Below the pieces are notes generated by a model. That model ran no database searches and was not told the DNA's origin. It saw nothing but the letters and a program-made list of their open reading frames with translations. A program made the translations under genes and the position numbers. 16,507 bases of DNA from Lysobacterales bacterium (GTDB lineage Bacteria > Pseudomonadota > Gammaproteobacteria > Xanthomonadales > SZUA-36). Positions 7,277-14,119 of the stretch are shown here, one piece after another. The number at the start of each line of letters is the position of its first letter. Within the stretch, counting starts at the first letter, position 1. Where the stretch lies: the NCBI GenBank assembly GCA_029287515.1, contig JARFQZ010000208.1, positions 1-16,507 on the forward strand, given 5' to 3'.

Positions 7277-7298
7277 GAGGAGTTTCGCTTCCCTGCTC
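7277..7298 (+). repeat. 22-bp direct repeat, copy 2
   Basis: The second exact copy of the 22-base repeat found at 7174-7195. Its last two bases fall in the stop codon (complement of 7297-7299) of the minus-strand PspB-like gene. Each copy therefore touches the stop codon of one of the two converging genes. Confidence 0.85.
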
Positions 7299-7536
7299 AT
7301 CCCGTCTTATCGAGGTGGTCGAACTGGCGTTTGAGGTCGGACTTGTCGTCGGTGACGATTCGTTCGAGGGTTTCGATGCGGTCGCGCAATTCGGTTTCGA
7401 GCTCGACGATGCGCTGTTCGAGGCGGTCTGTTTCCTGTTTGTCCGAACTGGAACTACGGGCCCTGGTGTGATGTCTCCAGGCTTCACCGGCGATGGCTGC
7501 CATTACGATCAGAACGATTGCGGTCCACATGTTCAC
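7297..7536 (-). CDS. PspB-like small membrane/coiled-coil protein
   Basis: A 79-residue protein with one N-terminal membrane helix (about residues 4-18, WTAIVLIVMAAIAG), a basic HHTRAR patch, and then a charged coiled coil from about 34 to 75 with ETDRLEQRIVELETELRDRI and TLERIVTDDKSDLKRQFDHL. The size, the single span followed by a cytoplasmic coiled coil, and the LExIVTDD ending resemble PspB and its relatives in the phage-shock envelope-stress response, which help the sensor PspC and antagonise PspA. No pspA or pspC is nearby, so the name is by resemblance only. The start is a GTG at 7536 with an AGGAG site 6 bases upstream; an ATG two codons later is the alternative. It lies 85 bases downstream of the M14 gene on the same strand. 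Confidence 0.7.
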   Translation of the reverse strand: MNMWTAIVLIVMAAIAGEAWRHHTRARSSSSDKQETDRLEQRIVELETELRDRIETLERIVTDDKSDLKRQFDHLDKTG

Positions 7537-7573
7537 TTGGCGCTCCTTATGTCATCTCCTGCCTTAATCATTG

Positions 7574-7590
7574 GGGACAGGGCCTGTTCC
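7574..7590. repeat. REP-like palindrome between two minus-strand genes
   Basis: GGGACAGG at 7574-7581 and CCTGTTCC at 7583-7590 pair over 8 bp with one G:T wobble and a single central base. A second short palindrome, TGACAAAAGTCA, lies at 7598-7609. Both are in the 85-base gap between the M14 gene stop and the PspB-like start. No T-run follows on the minus strand, so this looks more like a REP-type intergenic palindrome or an mRNA-end/stability element than a rho-independent terminator. Confidence 0.5.
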
Positions 7591-7621
7591 ATACCAGTGA
7601 CAAAAGTCATAGGTCCTTGAA

Positions 7622-8722
7622 TCATGGCACCGGAGTTCCGGGGCGGTCCGAGCGGCGAATGCCTTCGGGCAGCGGATCCGGGCCGGGCACTTCTTCTTCG
7701 AATTCGAAATGGATGCGGTCCATCAAGTAACACAGGCAATCCTGCTGGATCACCCTGCGGTCCAGGGTGAGCATGGAAGGCATCACTTCACGGGTCGTTT
7801 CCACTTCGCCCCGTCCGAAGAAAAAATATTTGTCCGTGATGTCCACGCCTTCCGGATCGACAGCCAGCAGGGGTTTTCGGGTGCTGCCGTTCAGGTCGCC
7901 GAATGATGTTCCCGCCGGTAACTCGCAAAAATTGAACTTGTCCAGGTCTTCCCGAAGGGCCAGCTCGGCCGGCACCCTGCCGAAACCGAACAGCACATCA
8001 TCATTGACATACACGGTGGCCACCATGTGAAACAGGTGGACGGCATCGGCATTGACGGGTTTGCCGGAGATGGTTTCCAGGTTCAGGCAGGTTTCCAGGA
8101 AAGCGAGCGTATGGTCGGTGCCGTGGATTTCCCCGGCCTGGCCGCATTCGAGCGTCAGCGAGGGGCAGTGTTCCGACATCGACAGCGAAAGCGTGCCTGC
8201 CGGCATCGTGAAGTAGACGACCTTGGAAGAAAACAGTGAAGCCAGCCGCAAATAGTCAGAACGGATCAGGTTAACTGCCGCATAATGGGGGTTTAGGCCG
8301 GTGTTGTTGTGAATGTCGATGACGGCCAATGGATCCAGCTCCCGCATCCGGTCATGAATTTGCCGGAACAAACGGGTGTATTCACTGTCCACTTCATTGC
8401 CGCCGGGCCAGCAGCGGTTGAAGTCGGGTTGGTCGTCCAGCCGGCGCAGGCGGTGTTTTGCAGCCAACGGGTTGCCGATGAAAATAAGTAACGACCGGGG
8501 AAGTTCGTCATATTGGTAATGGCTTTTGAGCAGGCGGCGGATCGCTTCCCAGCCGGTGACTTCGTTGCCGTGCTGGAGCACCGATACAACCAGCGGACAT
8601 TTGTTACGTCCTTCAAGGTGGATCAGCGTGGGTCCGTCGATCTGCTGGTAGAGAGCCGATGCCGGCCGTTCGAGGAGGCCCTCCGGTATATGGTCGAGTT
8701 CTTTGAAGTCCAGCGAAATCAT
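7622..8722 (-). CDS. Succinylglutamate desuccinylase/aspartoacylase-family (M14-like) zinc hydrolase
   Basis: A 366-residue enzyme of the M14-related deacylase/carboxypeptidase family. Zinc ligands are visible as VSVLQHGNEVTGW (His51, Glu54) and VIDIHNNTGLNPHY (His138). PDFNRCWPG corresponds to the substrate-binding NR region of the family, and SLTLECGQAG (Glu192) to the catalytic Glu. The C-terminal half (about 230-366) forms the extra domain that caps the active site in relatives. No signal peptide is present, so it is probably cytoplasmic, acting on an N-acylated amino acid or a similar amide. It is too diverged for me to call AstE or aspartoacylase. The frame is open upstream to about 9016, but that extension runs antisense to the ABC gene and is compositionally odd. 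The ATG at 8722 (MISLDFKELDHIPEG) is the best start, although it lacks a clear ribosome site. Confidence 0.88.
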   Translation of the reverse strand: MISLDFKELDHIPEGLLERPASALYQQIDGPTLIHLEGRNKCPLVVSVLQHGNEVTGWEAIRRLLKSHYQYDELPRSLLIFIGNPLAAKHRLRRLDDQPDFNRCWPGGNEVDSEYTRLFRQIHDRMRELDPLAVIDIHNNTGLNPHYAAVNLIRSDYLRLASLFSSKVVYFTMPAGTLSLSMSEHCPSLTLECGQAGEIHGTDHTLAFLETCLNLETISGKPVNADAVHLFHMVATVYVNDDVLFGFGRVPAELALREDLDKFNFCELPAGTSFGDLNGSTRKPLLAVDPEGVDITDKYFFFGRGEVETTREVMPSMLTLDRRVIQQDCLCYLMDRIHFEFEEEVPGPDPLPEGIRRSDRPGTPVP

Positions 8723-8844
8723 AAGTATGCGGGTCAAGATACAGGCAAAGAACAGATGAAGAAAGGGAAGTCTTGATTTTTGTTTGAAAGGACTTAAATT
8801 TTTGCAGGAATTAAATTTTGAGGGTGAAGTTGTGAGGATATCGC
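8723..8844. promoter_or_regulatory. Divergent promoter region of the M14 gene and the ABC operon
   Basis: A 122-base region whose ABC-proximal half is much more AT-rich than its surroundings. On the plus strand TTGATT (8773-8778) and TAAATT (8795-8800), 16 bases apart, form a plausible sigma-70 promoter. Two near-identical words, TTAAATTTTTG at 8794-8804 and TTAAATTTTG at 8811-8820, are spaced 17 bases apart. GAGGA at 8834-8838, six bases before the ATG at 8845, is a good ribosome site for the ABC ATPase. No convincing promoter is seen for the minus-strand M14 gene. Confidence 0.45.
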
Positions 8845-9777
8845 ATGAATGATTTGTGCATCGAAGCCAGGGCCTTGTCCAAGCATTACGGCGGACTGGT
8901 GGCAGTGGACGAGCTGAGTTTCGAGGTTGGCGCCGGTGAAGTCCTGGGCTTCCTGGGACCGAACGGAGCGGGCAAATCAACAACGATGAAAATGCTGACC
9001 GGATTCCTCGCGCCAACGTCCGGAACGGCTTTGGTCAATGGCCACGATATCGTCGAGGATTCACTTGCCGCCAGGCGCAGTATCGGCTATCTGCCGGAGG
9101 GCGCGCCCAGCTACGGTGAAATGACGGTGCGGCGTTTCCTGGAATTCATCGCCCGGGCGAGGGGATTCGAGGGCAAGTCGGCCATTACCTCGGCAGGTGC
9201 GGCAATCGAGCGCTTAAACCTGGATCGTGTCCCTGAGCAGACGATCGAGACGCTGTCCAAGGGATTCAAGCGCAGGGTGGGCCTGGCACAGGCCATCATT
9301 CATGACCCCAGCGTGTTGATTCTCGATGAACCCACGGATGGCCTGGACCCCAATCAGAAACACGAGGTCAGGCATTTGATCCGCGATATGTCCAGCGAGA
9401 AGATCATCGTAATCTCCACCCATTTGCTGGAAGAAGTGGACGCTCTGTGCAATCGCGCAATGATCATTTCAGACGGGCGGCTGCTGGTGGATGACACGCC
9501 GCAGGGCCTGATCGCCAGGTCCCGCTATCATGACGCGATCACCCTGGTGGTGGAACAACCGGAAAAGGCAGCCAGCGTACTCAGCGAGTTACCGCAAGCC
9601 CGCAAGGTGGAATTACGCGAGGGAGAACTGACCGTCTTTCCAGCCGATGGCAAGAAGCTTTTCGAGGTTATTTCCGACACGGTCCGAGAAAACAACTGGC
9701 AAGTCAGTGAGTTAAGACTTGAAGCTGGCAGACTGGATGAGGTATTCAGGCAGGTCACGCAAGGGGAGGTGTCGTAA
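8845..9777 (+). CDS. ABC transporter ATP-binding protein, GldA-like
   Basis: A 310-residue cytoplasmic ATPase, first gene of a four-gene membrane cluster. Visible motifs are Walker A GPNGAGKS at 38-45, the GYLPEGAPSYGEM region at about 81-93 where the usual Q-loop Gln is Glu (common in this subfamily), the signature LSKGFKRR at 137-144 (variant of LSGGQ), Walker B LILDEP at 158-163, the D-loop GLDP and the H-loop His193 in STHLLEE. The C-terminal ~80 residues form the extension typical of ABC-2 exporters related to GldA, NatA and YadG. The next gene, the permease, starts inside the TAA stop (TAATG). The family also includes nodulation and copper exporters, so the substrate cannot be assigned. 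The start is fixed by a GAGGA site six bases upstream. Confidence 0.93.
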   Translation: MNDLCIEARALSKHYGGLVAVDELSFEVGAGEVLGFLGPNGAGKSTTMKMLTGFLAPTSGTALVNGHDIVEDSLAARRSIGYLPEGAPSYGEMTVRRFLEFIARARGFEGKSAITSAGAAIERLNLDRVPEQTIETLSKGFKRRVGLAQAIIHDPSVLILDEPTDGLDPNQKHEVRHLIRDMSSEKIIVISTHLLEEVDALCNRAMIISDGRLLVDDTPQGLIARSRYHDAITLVVEQPEKAASVLSELPQARKVELREGELTVFPADGKKLFEVISDTVRENNWQVSELRLEAGRLDEVFRQVTQGEVS

Positions 9778-10523
9778 TGGCTACTTCAATCGGCCCTGTA
9801 TTGAATGTCACGAGGCGGGAGCTGTCGGGTTATTTCTCGACACCGGTCGCATGGGTGTTCATCGTGATTTTCCTGGTGATGTCCGGCGTGTTTACTTTTT
9901 ACATCGGTTCATTTTACGAACGGGGAATCGCCGACCTCGAACCCTTTTTCCAGTTTCATCCCTGGCTGTACCTGTTCCTCGTGCCCGCGATCGGAATGCG
10001 CCTGTGGGCGGAGGAGAGGCGTTCAGGCACGGTGGAACTGCTGCTGACCCTGCCGCTGACGGCCTGGCAGGCAGTCGTCGGTAAATTCCTGGCCGCCTGG
10101 TTTTTCGTGGGTGCTGCTTTGCTGCTGACATTTCCGGTCTGGCTGACGGTCAATTACCTGGGACAGCCGGACAACGGCGTAATCCTTGCAGGCTACCTGG
10201 GGAGCTGGCTCATGGCGGGTGGTTTCCTGGCCATTGCGTCCTGCATGTCGGCGGTCACCAGGAACCAGGTAGTCGCGTTCATTCTCAGTGTCGTGGTCTG
10301 CTTCGGTTTTCTGCTCAGCGGCTTGCCGATGGTCATGAACCTGTTTTCCGGCTGGGCGCCACAGGCTTTGCTGGACGCTATCGCGAGCTTCAGTTTCCTG
10401 GCGCATTTCGCAGACATTTCCAGGGGCGTCATCGACCTGAGGGACCTGGTCTATTTCGCACTGGTCATCACCGTGTGGTTGTTGGCCAACACCATTGTCC
10501 TTGAGCTGAAGAAGGCCGACTGA
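9777..10523 (+). CDS. ABC-2 type permease, GldF-like
   Basis: A 248-residue integral membrane protein with six predicted helices, the partner of the preceding ATPase. It begins TSIGPVLNVTRRELSGYFSTP, an amphipathic lead typical of ABC-2 permeases, followed by the first helix VAWVFIVIFLVMSGVFTFYI. Between helices 2 and 3 lies the conserved cytoplasmic loop MRLWAEERRSGTVELLLTLPLT (in E-R-R-S-G-T-x-E-x-L form), which contacts the ATPase. The hydrophobic stretches after it run to LLANTIVLELKKAD at the C-terminus. The length and motifs match GldF-like permeases found next to GldG-like proteins. The start codon overlaps the ATPase stop, a sign of coupled translation. Confidence 0.93.
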   Translation: MATSIGPVLNVTRRELSGYFSTPVAWVFIVIFLVMSGVFTFYIGSFYERGIADLEPFFQFHPWLYLFLVPAIGMRLWAEERRSGTVELLLTLPLTAWQAVVGKFLAAWFFVGAALLLTFPVWLTVNYLGQPDNGVILAGYLGSWLMAGGFLAIASCMSAVTRNQVVAFILSVVVCFGFLLSGLPMVMNLFSGWAPQALLDAIASFSFLAHFADISRGVIDLRDLVYFALVITVWLLANTIVLELKKAD

Positions 10524-10533
10524 GGTAGCGGAC

Positions 10534-12396
10534 ATGCAGAAAAAATCATTCTATTCAATGGGTTCACTGGTACTGCTGGTGGTGTTTTTCGTGGCGGCCG
10601 GCATTTTGTCCAGCAACCTGCTGCGCGGTCTGCGTCTTGATATGACCGAGAACCAGCTTTATACGCTCAGCGAAGGAACCCGCAATATTCTTCGTGACCT
10701 GCAGGAGCCGGTGACGCTCTACCTGTTCTTCTCCGAGGGCGCGAGCCGCGATTTGCCGCAGATACGCAGTTATGCAAGGCGCGTCGATGAACTGGTTGAG
10801 GAATTTGTTAACCAGAACCCGGACAAGCTGACCCTGAAACGCGTCGATCCCGAGCCGTTCTCCGAAGACGAAGACCAGGCGGCGGCCTTCGGCCTGCAGG
10901 GCGTTCCGGTAGGTGCATCAGGTGATTCCCTGTATCTGGGTGTTGCCGGCAGCAATTCGCTGGACGATATCCAGGCCATGCCTTTCCTGCAGCCTTCAAA
11001 AGAAAAATTCCTCGAATACGACCTGGCCAAGATGGTTTCCTCGCTGGGCAACCCCGAAAGAAGAATCCTGGGATTGATGTCTTCGCTTTCAATGAGGCAG
11101 GGTTTCAATCCGGCCACGCAGTCGCCCCAGCCTGCGTGGGTTTTGCATGAGCAGCTTTCCCAGCTGTTCCAGATCCAGGAAATAGACGCGGAAGCCGGTT
11201 CCTTACCGCCCGAGATCGACGTTTTAATGCTGGTGCATCCCAAGAGCCTCGACGAATCGATGCTCTACCAGGTTGAACAGTTTGTGCTGGGTGGCGGCCA
11301 CCTGATTGCCTGGCTCGACCCCTACGCTGAAATGGACCGGGGCAATCCGGCCGATCCGATGGCCCAGATGCAGGCGGGGAGTTCGTCTTCACTGGGGACC
11401 ATGCTGGATGCCTGGGGCGTCGACTATGATCCCACCCGGGTGATCGGGGATCTGCAGTTTGGTGCAGGCACCAGCAGGGCACGGCACATCGGCATTCTTT
11501 CGGTGCCTGCCGAGGGGCTCGATGACGAGGACATCATCACCTCGGACCTGGAGGTCGTAAATTTCTCATCCGTCGGCTGGTTTGCCGCAAAAGAGGGGTC
11601 GGATACTCAATTCGAGCCGCTGGTCATGAGCAGCGAAAACGCGTCGCCGATGGATTCTTCCCGGCTGAGGTTCCTGACGGCCCCGTCTGACCTGATGACG
11701 GGCTTCAATCCTACCGGGGAGCGCTATGCGCTGGCTGCGCGGGTGACGGGACAGGTCGCCGCATCGATGGCTCAGCCGGAAGGCGCTGAAGGTGACCACC
11801 TGGCCGAGTCGGATGATGTGGGCATCAATGTCGTGCTGATTGCCGACACCGATGTGTTATCGGACCGGATGTGGGTTCAGCGCCAGCCGTTTTTCGGACA
11901 GGACATCACCACGGCGTTTGCCGATAACGGTTCGATGGCCGTCAATGCGGTCGACAATATGCTCGGCAACCGTGACCTGATCAGTATTCGTACCCGCGCC
12001 AGTTCAGGCCGGCCATTCGAGCGGGTGGACGAAATCCGGGTGGCGGCGGAGAAATCCTATCGCGCCACCGAAGAGCGGCTGCAAATGGAACTGGAAGACA
12101 CGGAGCAGACCCTCACCGAACTGCAGGCGGCGAAAGGTGAAAGCGAACTGACGGTTATCAGCCCGGAGCAACAACAGGAAATTCAGCGGTTCATGGACCG
12201 CAAGTTCGAAATCAGGCGTGAACTGAGGCAGGTTCAGCACGATCTTCAGCGCGACATCAACAGCCTGGGCACACGCCTGAAGCTGATCAATATTGCCCTG
12301 GTTCCAGCCATCGTGATGATGGTCGCGCTGGTGTATGGAAGCCGGCGCCGGCGTAAACAGACCCGGACACAATTGAAACAGGTGGATGCCGCATGA
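10534..12396 (+). CDS. GldG-family ABC-associated protein
   Basis: A 620-residue bitopic protein of the GldG/ABC-type uncharacterised transport family. An N-terminal membrane helix (about 8-28) leads into RLDMTENQLYTLSEGTRNIL, the family's best-conserved stretch, and EPVTLYLFFSE. The following ~450 residues form a periplasmic region with a Rossmann-like segment, EIDVLMLVHPKSLDESMLYQ followed by GGGHLIAWLDPYAEMD, at about 227-270. Residues 504-585 are highly charged and predicted coiled coil, and a second helix near 586-603 ends in the basic GSRRRRKQ, placing the C-terminus in the cytoplasm. In Bacteroidetes GldG with GldA and GldF is needed for gliding, but proteobacterial versions have no established role. 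The ATG lies 10 bases after the permease stop with a GAGGTAGCGG site. Confidence 0.9.
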   Translation: MQKKSFYSMGSLVLLVVFFVAAGILSSNLLRGLRLDMTENQLYTLSEGTRNILRDLQEPVTLYLFFSEGASRDLPQIRSYARRVDELVEEFVNQNPDKLTLKRVDPEPFSEDEDQAAAFGLQGVPVGASGDSLYLGVAGSNSLDDIQAMPFLQPSKEKFLEYDLAKMVSSLGNPERRILGLMSSLSMRQGFNPATQSPQPAWVLHEQLSQLFQIQEIDAEAGSLPPEIDVLMLVHPKSLDESMLYQVEQFVLGGGHLIAWLDPYAEMDRGNPADPMAQMQAGSSSSLGTMLDAWGVDYDPTRVIGDLQFGAGTSRARHIGILSVPAEGLDDEDIITSDLEVVNFSSVGWFAAKEGSDTQFEPLVMSSENASPMDSSRLRFLTAPSDLMTGFNPTGERYALAARVTGQVAASMAQPEGAEGDHLAESDDVGINVVLIADTDVLSDRMWVQRQPFFGQDITTAFADNGSMAVNAVDNMLGNRDLISIRTRASSGRPFERVDEIRVAAEKSYRATEERLQMELEDTEQTLTELQAAKGESELTVISPEQQQEIQRFMDRKFEIRRELRQVQHDLQRDINSLGTRLKLINIALVPAIVMMVALVYGSRRRRKQTRTQLKQVDAA

Positions 12397-13469
12397 GCAG
12401 AATGCATTTTTCGTGGCTTTTGCTGGCCACCTTCCTGGTGGGTGCGGTGGTGCTGATTCTCCCCCAGCAAACAGCAAAAGACATCGCCCCGGAATCCGGG
12501 CGTTTCATTCCCGGGCTGGAAGATCAGGTCAATGAAATCAGCTGGCTGCGGCTAACCGCTGCCGGTGGCCGCACGGTCGCCACCCTGGAACGTAAAGGTG
12601 ACCTGTGGCAGGTGAACGAAGCCTCCGGTTACCGTGCTGACTGGGATAAGGTCAGGGAACTCCTATCCGGTCTCGCGCAGGCCGTTCTCGTCGAACCCAA
12701 AACCGCCAATCCCGAATATTACGACCGGCTCGGCGTGGAAGACGTCAGCCTGGAATCCGCCGGCGGAACCATGGTCTCGTTTGCGCCGGAAACCGGTCTT
12801 TCTCCGGTGATCGTGGGTAATAACGCCCGGGGCCGCACCGGCCAGTACGTGCGCCTGGCGGACTCGGAATCGAGTGCCCTGATCGATACCGTAATGAACG
12901 TACCGGTCGAGCGGTCCGCCTGGCTGGAGACCTCGATTGTCGACATTTCAGACGCAGAAGTGGTGGAGGTCGAATTGACCCATCCGGATGGAGAGGTGGT
13001 GAAGATTATCAAGGCCTCGGCTGACGATGAAAATTTCCAGCTACAGAACATTCCCGAAGGCAGGGAGGCCAAGTCGGATTGGTCGGTCAATGCCCTGGGT
13101 AACGTTCTGGCAGGCCTGGAACTGGACGAAGTCGCGGCACGGGAAGAACTGGACTGGGACGGCGCCGGCCGCCTGTACCTGCTGACCGCTGACGGCCTGG
13201 TGATCGAGGCTGCCATGCTCGAGCGAGCGGGGCCGGAAGAGGGCGGTGAGAGTGAATTCTGGATTCACCTCGAAGCCCAGTTGTATACAACCGGTGTAGG
13301 GGCCGGGACCGAAGGCGACACCACCGAAGCAGACACCCGGGACCGTGCCGATGCAATCAACGATCGGGTCCGGGGATGGGCTTACCGGATTCCGCAGTTC
13401 AAGTACAACGCCATGAACCGGAGAATGGAAGACCTGCTGAAAGCCGAAGATGAGCCGTCTTCGCTATAA
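12393..13469 (+). CDS. DUF4340 domain-containing protein of the Gld-like ABC cluster
   Basis: A 358-residue protein with an N-terminal membrane anchor (about 5-24, FSWLLLATFLVGAVVLILP) and a periplasmic body. The body contains the repeating beta-rich DUF4340 pattern: WLRLTAAGGRTVATLERKGDLWQVN, and later YYDRLGVEDVSLESAGG, QYVRLADSESSALIDT and SEFWIHLEAQLY. DUF4340 proteins frequently follow GldG-like genes, so it is probably an accessory subunit of the same machine. The C-terminal region has an acidic low-complexity segment (about 300-320), then GWAYRIPQFKYNAMNRRMEDLL. The ATG overlaps the GldG-like stop (ATGA). Its stop lies 20 bases inside the AlkA-like gene. No enzymatic motif is seen. Confidence 0.88.
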   Translation: MSRMHFSWLLLATFLVGAVVLILPQQTAKDIAPESGRFIPGLEDQVNEISWLRLTAAGGRTVATLERKGDLWQVNEASGYRADWDKVRELLSGLAQAVLVEPKTANPEYYDRLGVEDVSLESAGGTMVSFAPETGLSPVIVGNNARGRTGQYVRLADSESSALIDTVMNVPVERSAWLETSIVDISDAEVVEVELTHPDGEVVKIIKASADDENFQLQNIPEGREAKSDWSVNALGNVLAGLELDEVAAREELDWDGAGRLYLLTADGLVIEAAMLERAGPEEGGESEFWIHLEAQLYTTGVGAGTEGDTTEADTRDRADAINDRVRGWAYRIPQFKYNAMNRRMEDLLKAEDEPSSL

Positions 13470-14085
13470 CCGCAGGGAAGCAGTTTCCAGCTTGCGCCAG
13501 AACTGTCCCGCGCTGGGTCATTTTATCGACCAGTGCGGCCCGTTGAAATTGAAAGTCGCCCGAGACCGCGACCTGTTCAACGCGTTGGCAGCCGCTATCG
13601 TGTATCAACAGCTTTCCGGCAAGGCAGCCTCGACCATTCACGGCCGATTCACTACGCTGTTTACAGATAATCTGCCCGAGGCGCACCAGGCAACCCGCAT
13701 GAACATCGAAACCCTGCGGAGGGTGGGGTTATCACGGAACAAGGCGCTGGCCGTTCTCGACCTGGCGGACAAGTCAGTCGACGGGTCACTGGTTCCCATG
13801 CACAGGATGGGCCGGTTGGCGGACGAGGAAATCATAGACAACCTATGCCAGGTCAGGGGGGTCGGACCCTGGACGGCCCAGATGTTCCTGATCTTCAATC
13901 TCGGGCGTCCGGACGTCATGCCCGCCGCTGATCTTGGGGTTCAAAAAGGCGTGCAAGCCATTTATTCGATAGAGGAATTACCGCTGCCGGAGACAGTCGC
14001 TGAGCGAACCGCCCACCTTGCGCCCTATCGCTCTGCGGCGACCTGGTATTTCTGGCGCGCTGCAGACACGGTGCTGATGACTTGA
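13450..14085 (+). CDS. DNA-3-methyladenine glycosylase II-like (AlkA family)
   Basis: A 211-residue helix-hairpin-helix glycosylase that removes alkylated bases from DNA, opening base-excision repair. It has the compact form lacking AlkA's N-terminal TBP-like domain. Seen: LAAAIVYQQLSGKAASTIHGRF at about 46-67, the hairpin VRGVGPWTAQMFLIFNLGRPD at about 135-155, and PAADLGVQKGVQ with Asp161 in the place of the catalytic Asp. The sequence up to IYSIEELPLPE is typical. The start overlaps the DUF4340 gene by 20 bases and has a plausible AAGCCGAAG upstream; later starts would cut into conserved sequence. It is unlikely to be functionally tied to the ABC machine and is probably just transcribed with it. 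The gene next downstream encodes a SecB-like protein. Confidence 0.9.
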   Translation: MSRLRYNRREAVSSLRQNCPALGHFIDQCGPLKLKVARDRDLFNALAAAIVYQQLSGKAASTIHGRFTTLFTDNLPEAHQATRMNIETLRRVGLSRNKALAVLDLADKSVDGSLVPMHRMGRLADEEIIDNLCQVRGVGPWTAQMFLIFNLGRPDVMPAADLGVQKGVQAIYSIEELPLPETVAERTAHLAPYRSAATWYFWRAADTVLMT

Positions 14086-14104
14086 AAGCGCGCTGTGCCG
14101 CTCA

Positions 14105-14119
14105 CATCTTCAGAAGATG
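14105..14119. promoter_or_regulatory. Perfect palindrome embedding the SecB-like start codon
   Basis: CATCTTC and GAAGATG form a perfect 7-bp inverted repeat around a single central A. The right arm ends in the ATG start codon of the SecB-like gene and overlaps its AGAAG ribosome-site candidate. As RNA it could fold with a small loop and hide the start; as DNA it could be a binding site. Either function is inferred only. Confidence 0.45.

Noticed and set aside
7174..7298. CRISPR array from the two 22-bp repeats
   Set aside because: Only two copies, an 81-base spacer with internal repeat words, and no cas genes. Not a CRISPR pattern.
7030..7620. A 196-codon plus-strand frame across the repeat region
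   Set aside because: It begins inside the response regulator, runs through repeats and is antisense to the PspB-like gene. The minus-strand gene has a good ribosome site and a coherent protein pattern.
8723..9016. N-terminal extension of the M14 enzyme by 98 residues
   Set aside because: The extension is antisense to the ABC gene start, compositionally odd and not part of the family fold. The ATG at 8722 begins the recognisable enzyme.
10023..10535. A 170-codon minus-strand frame antisense to the ABC permease
   Set aside because: Polar, Gln/Asp/His-rich mirror of a membrane protein's codons, with no motif.
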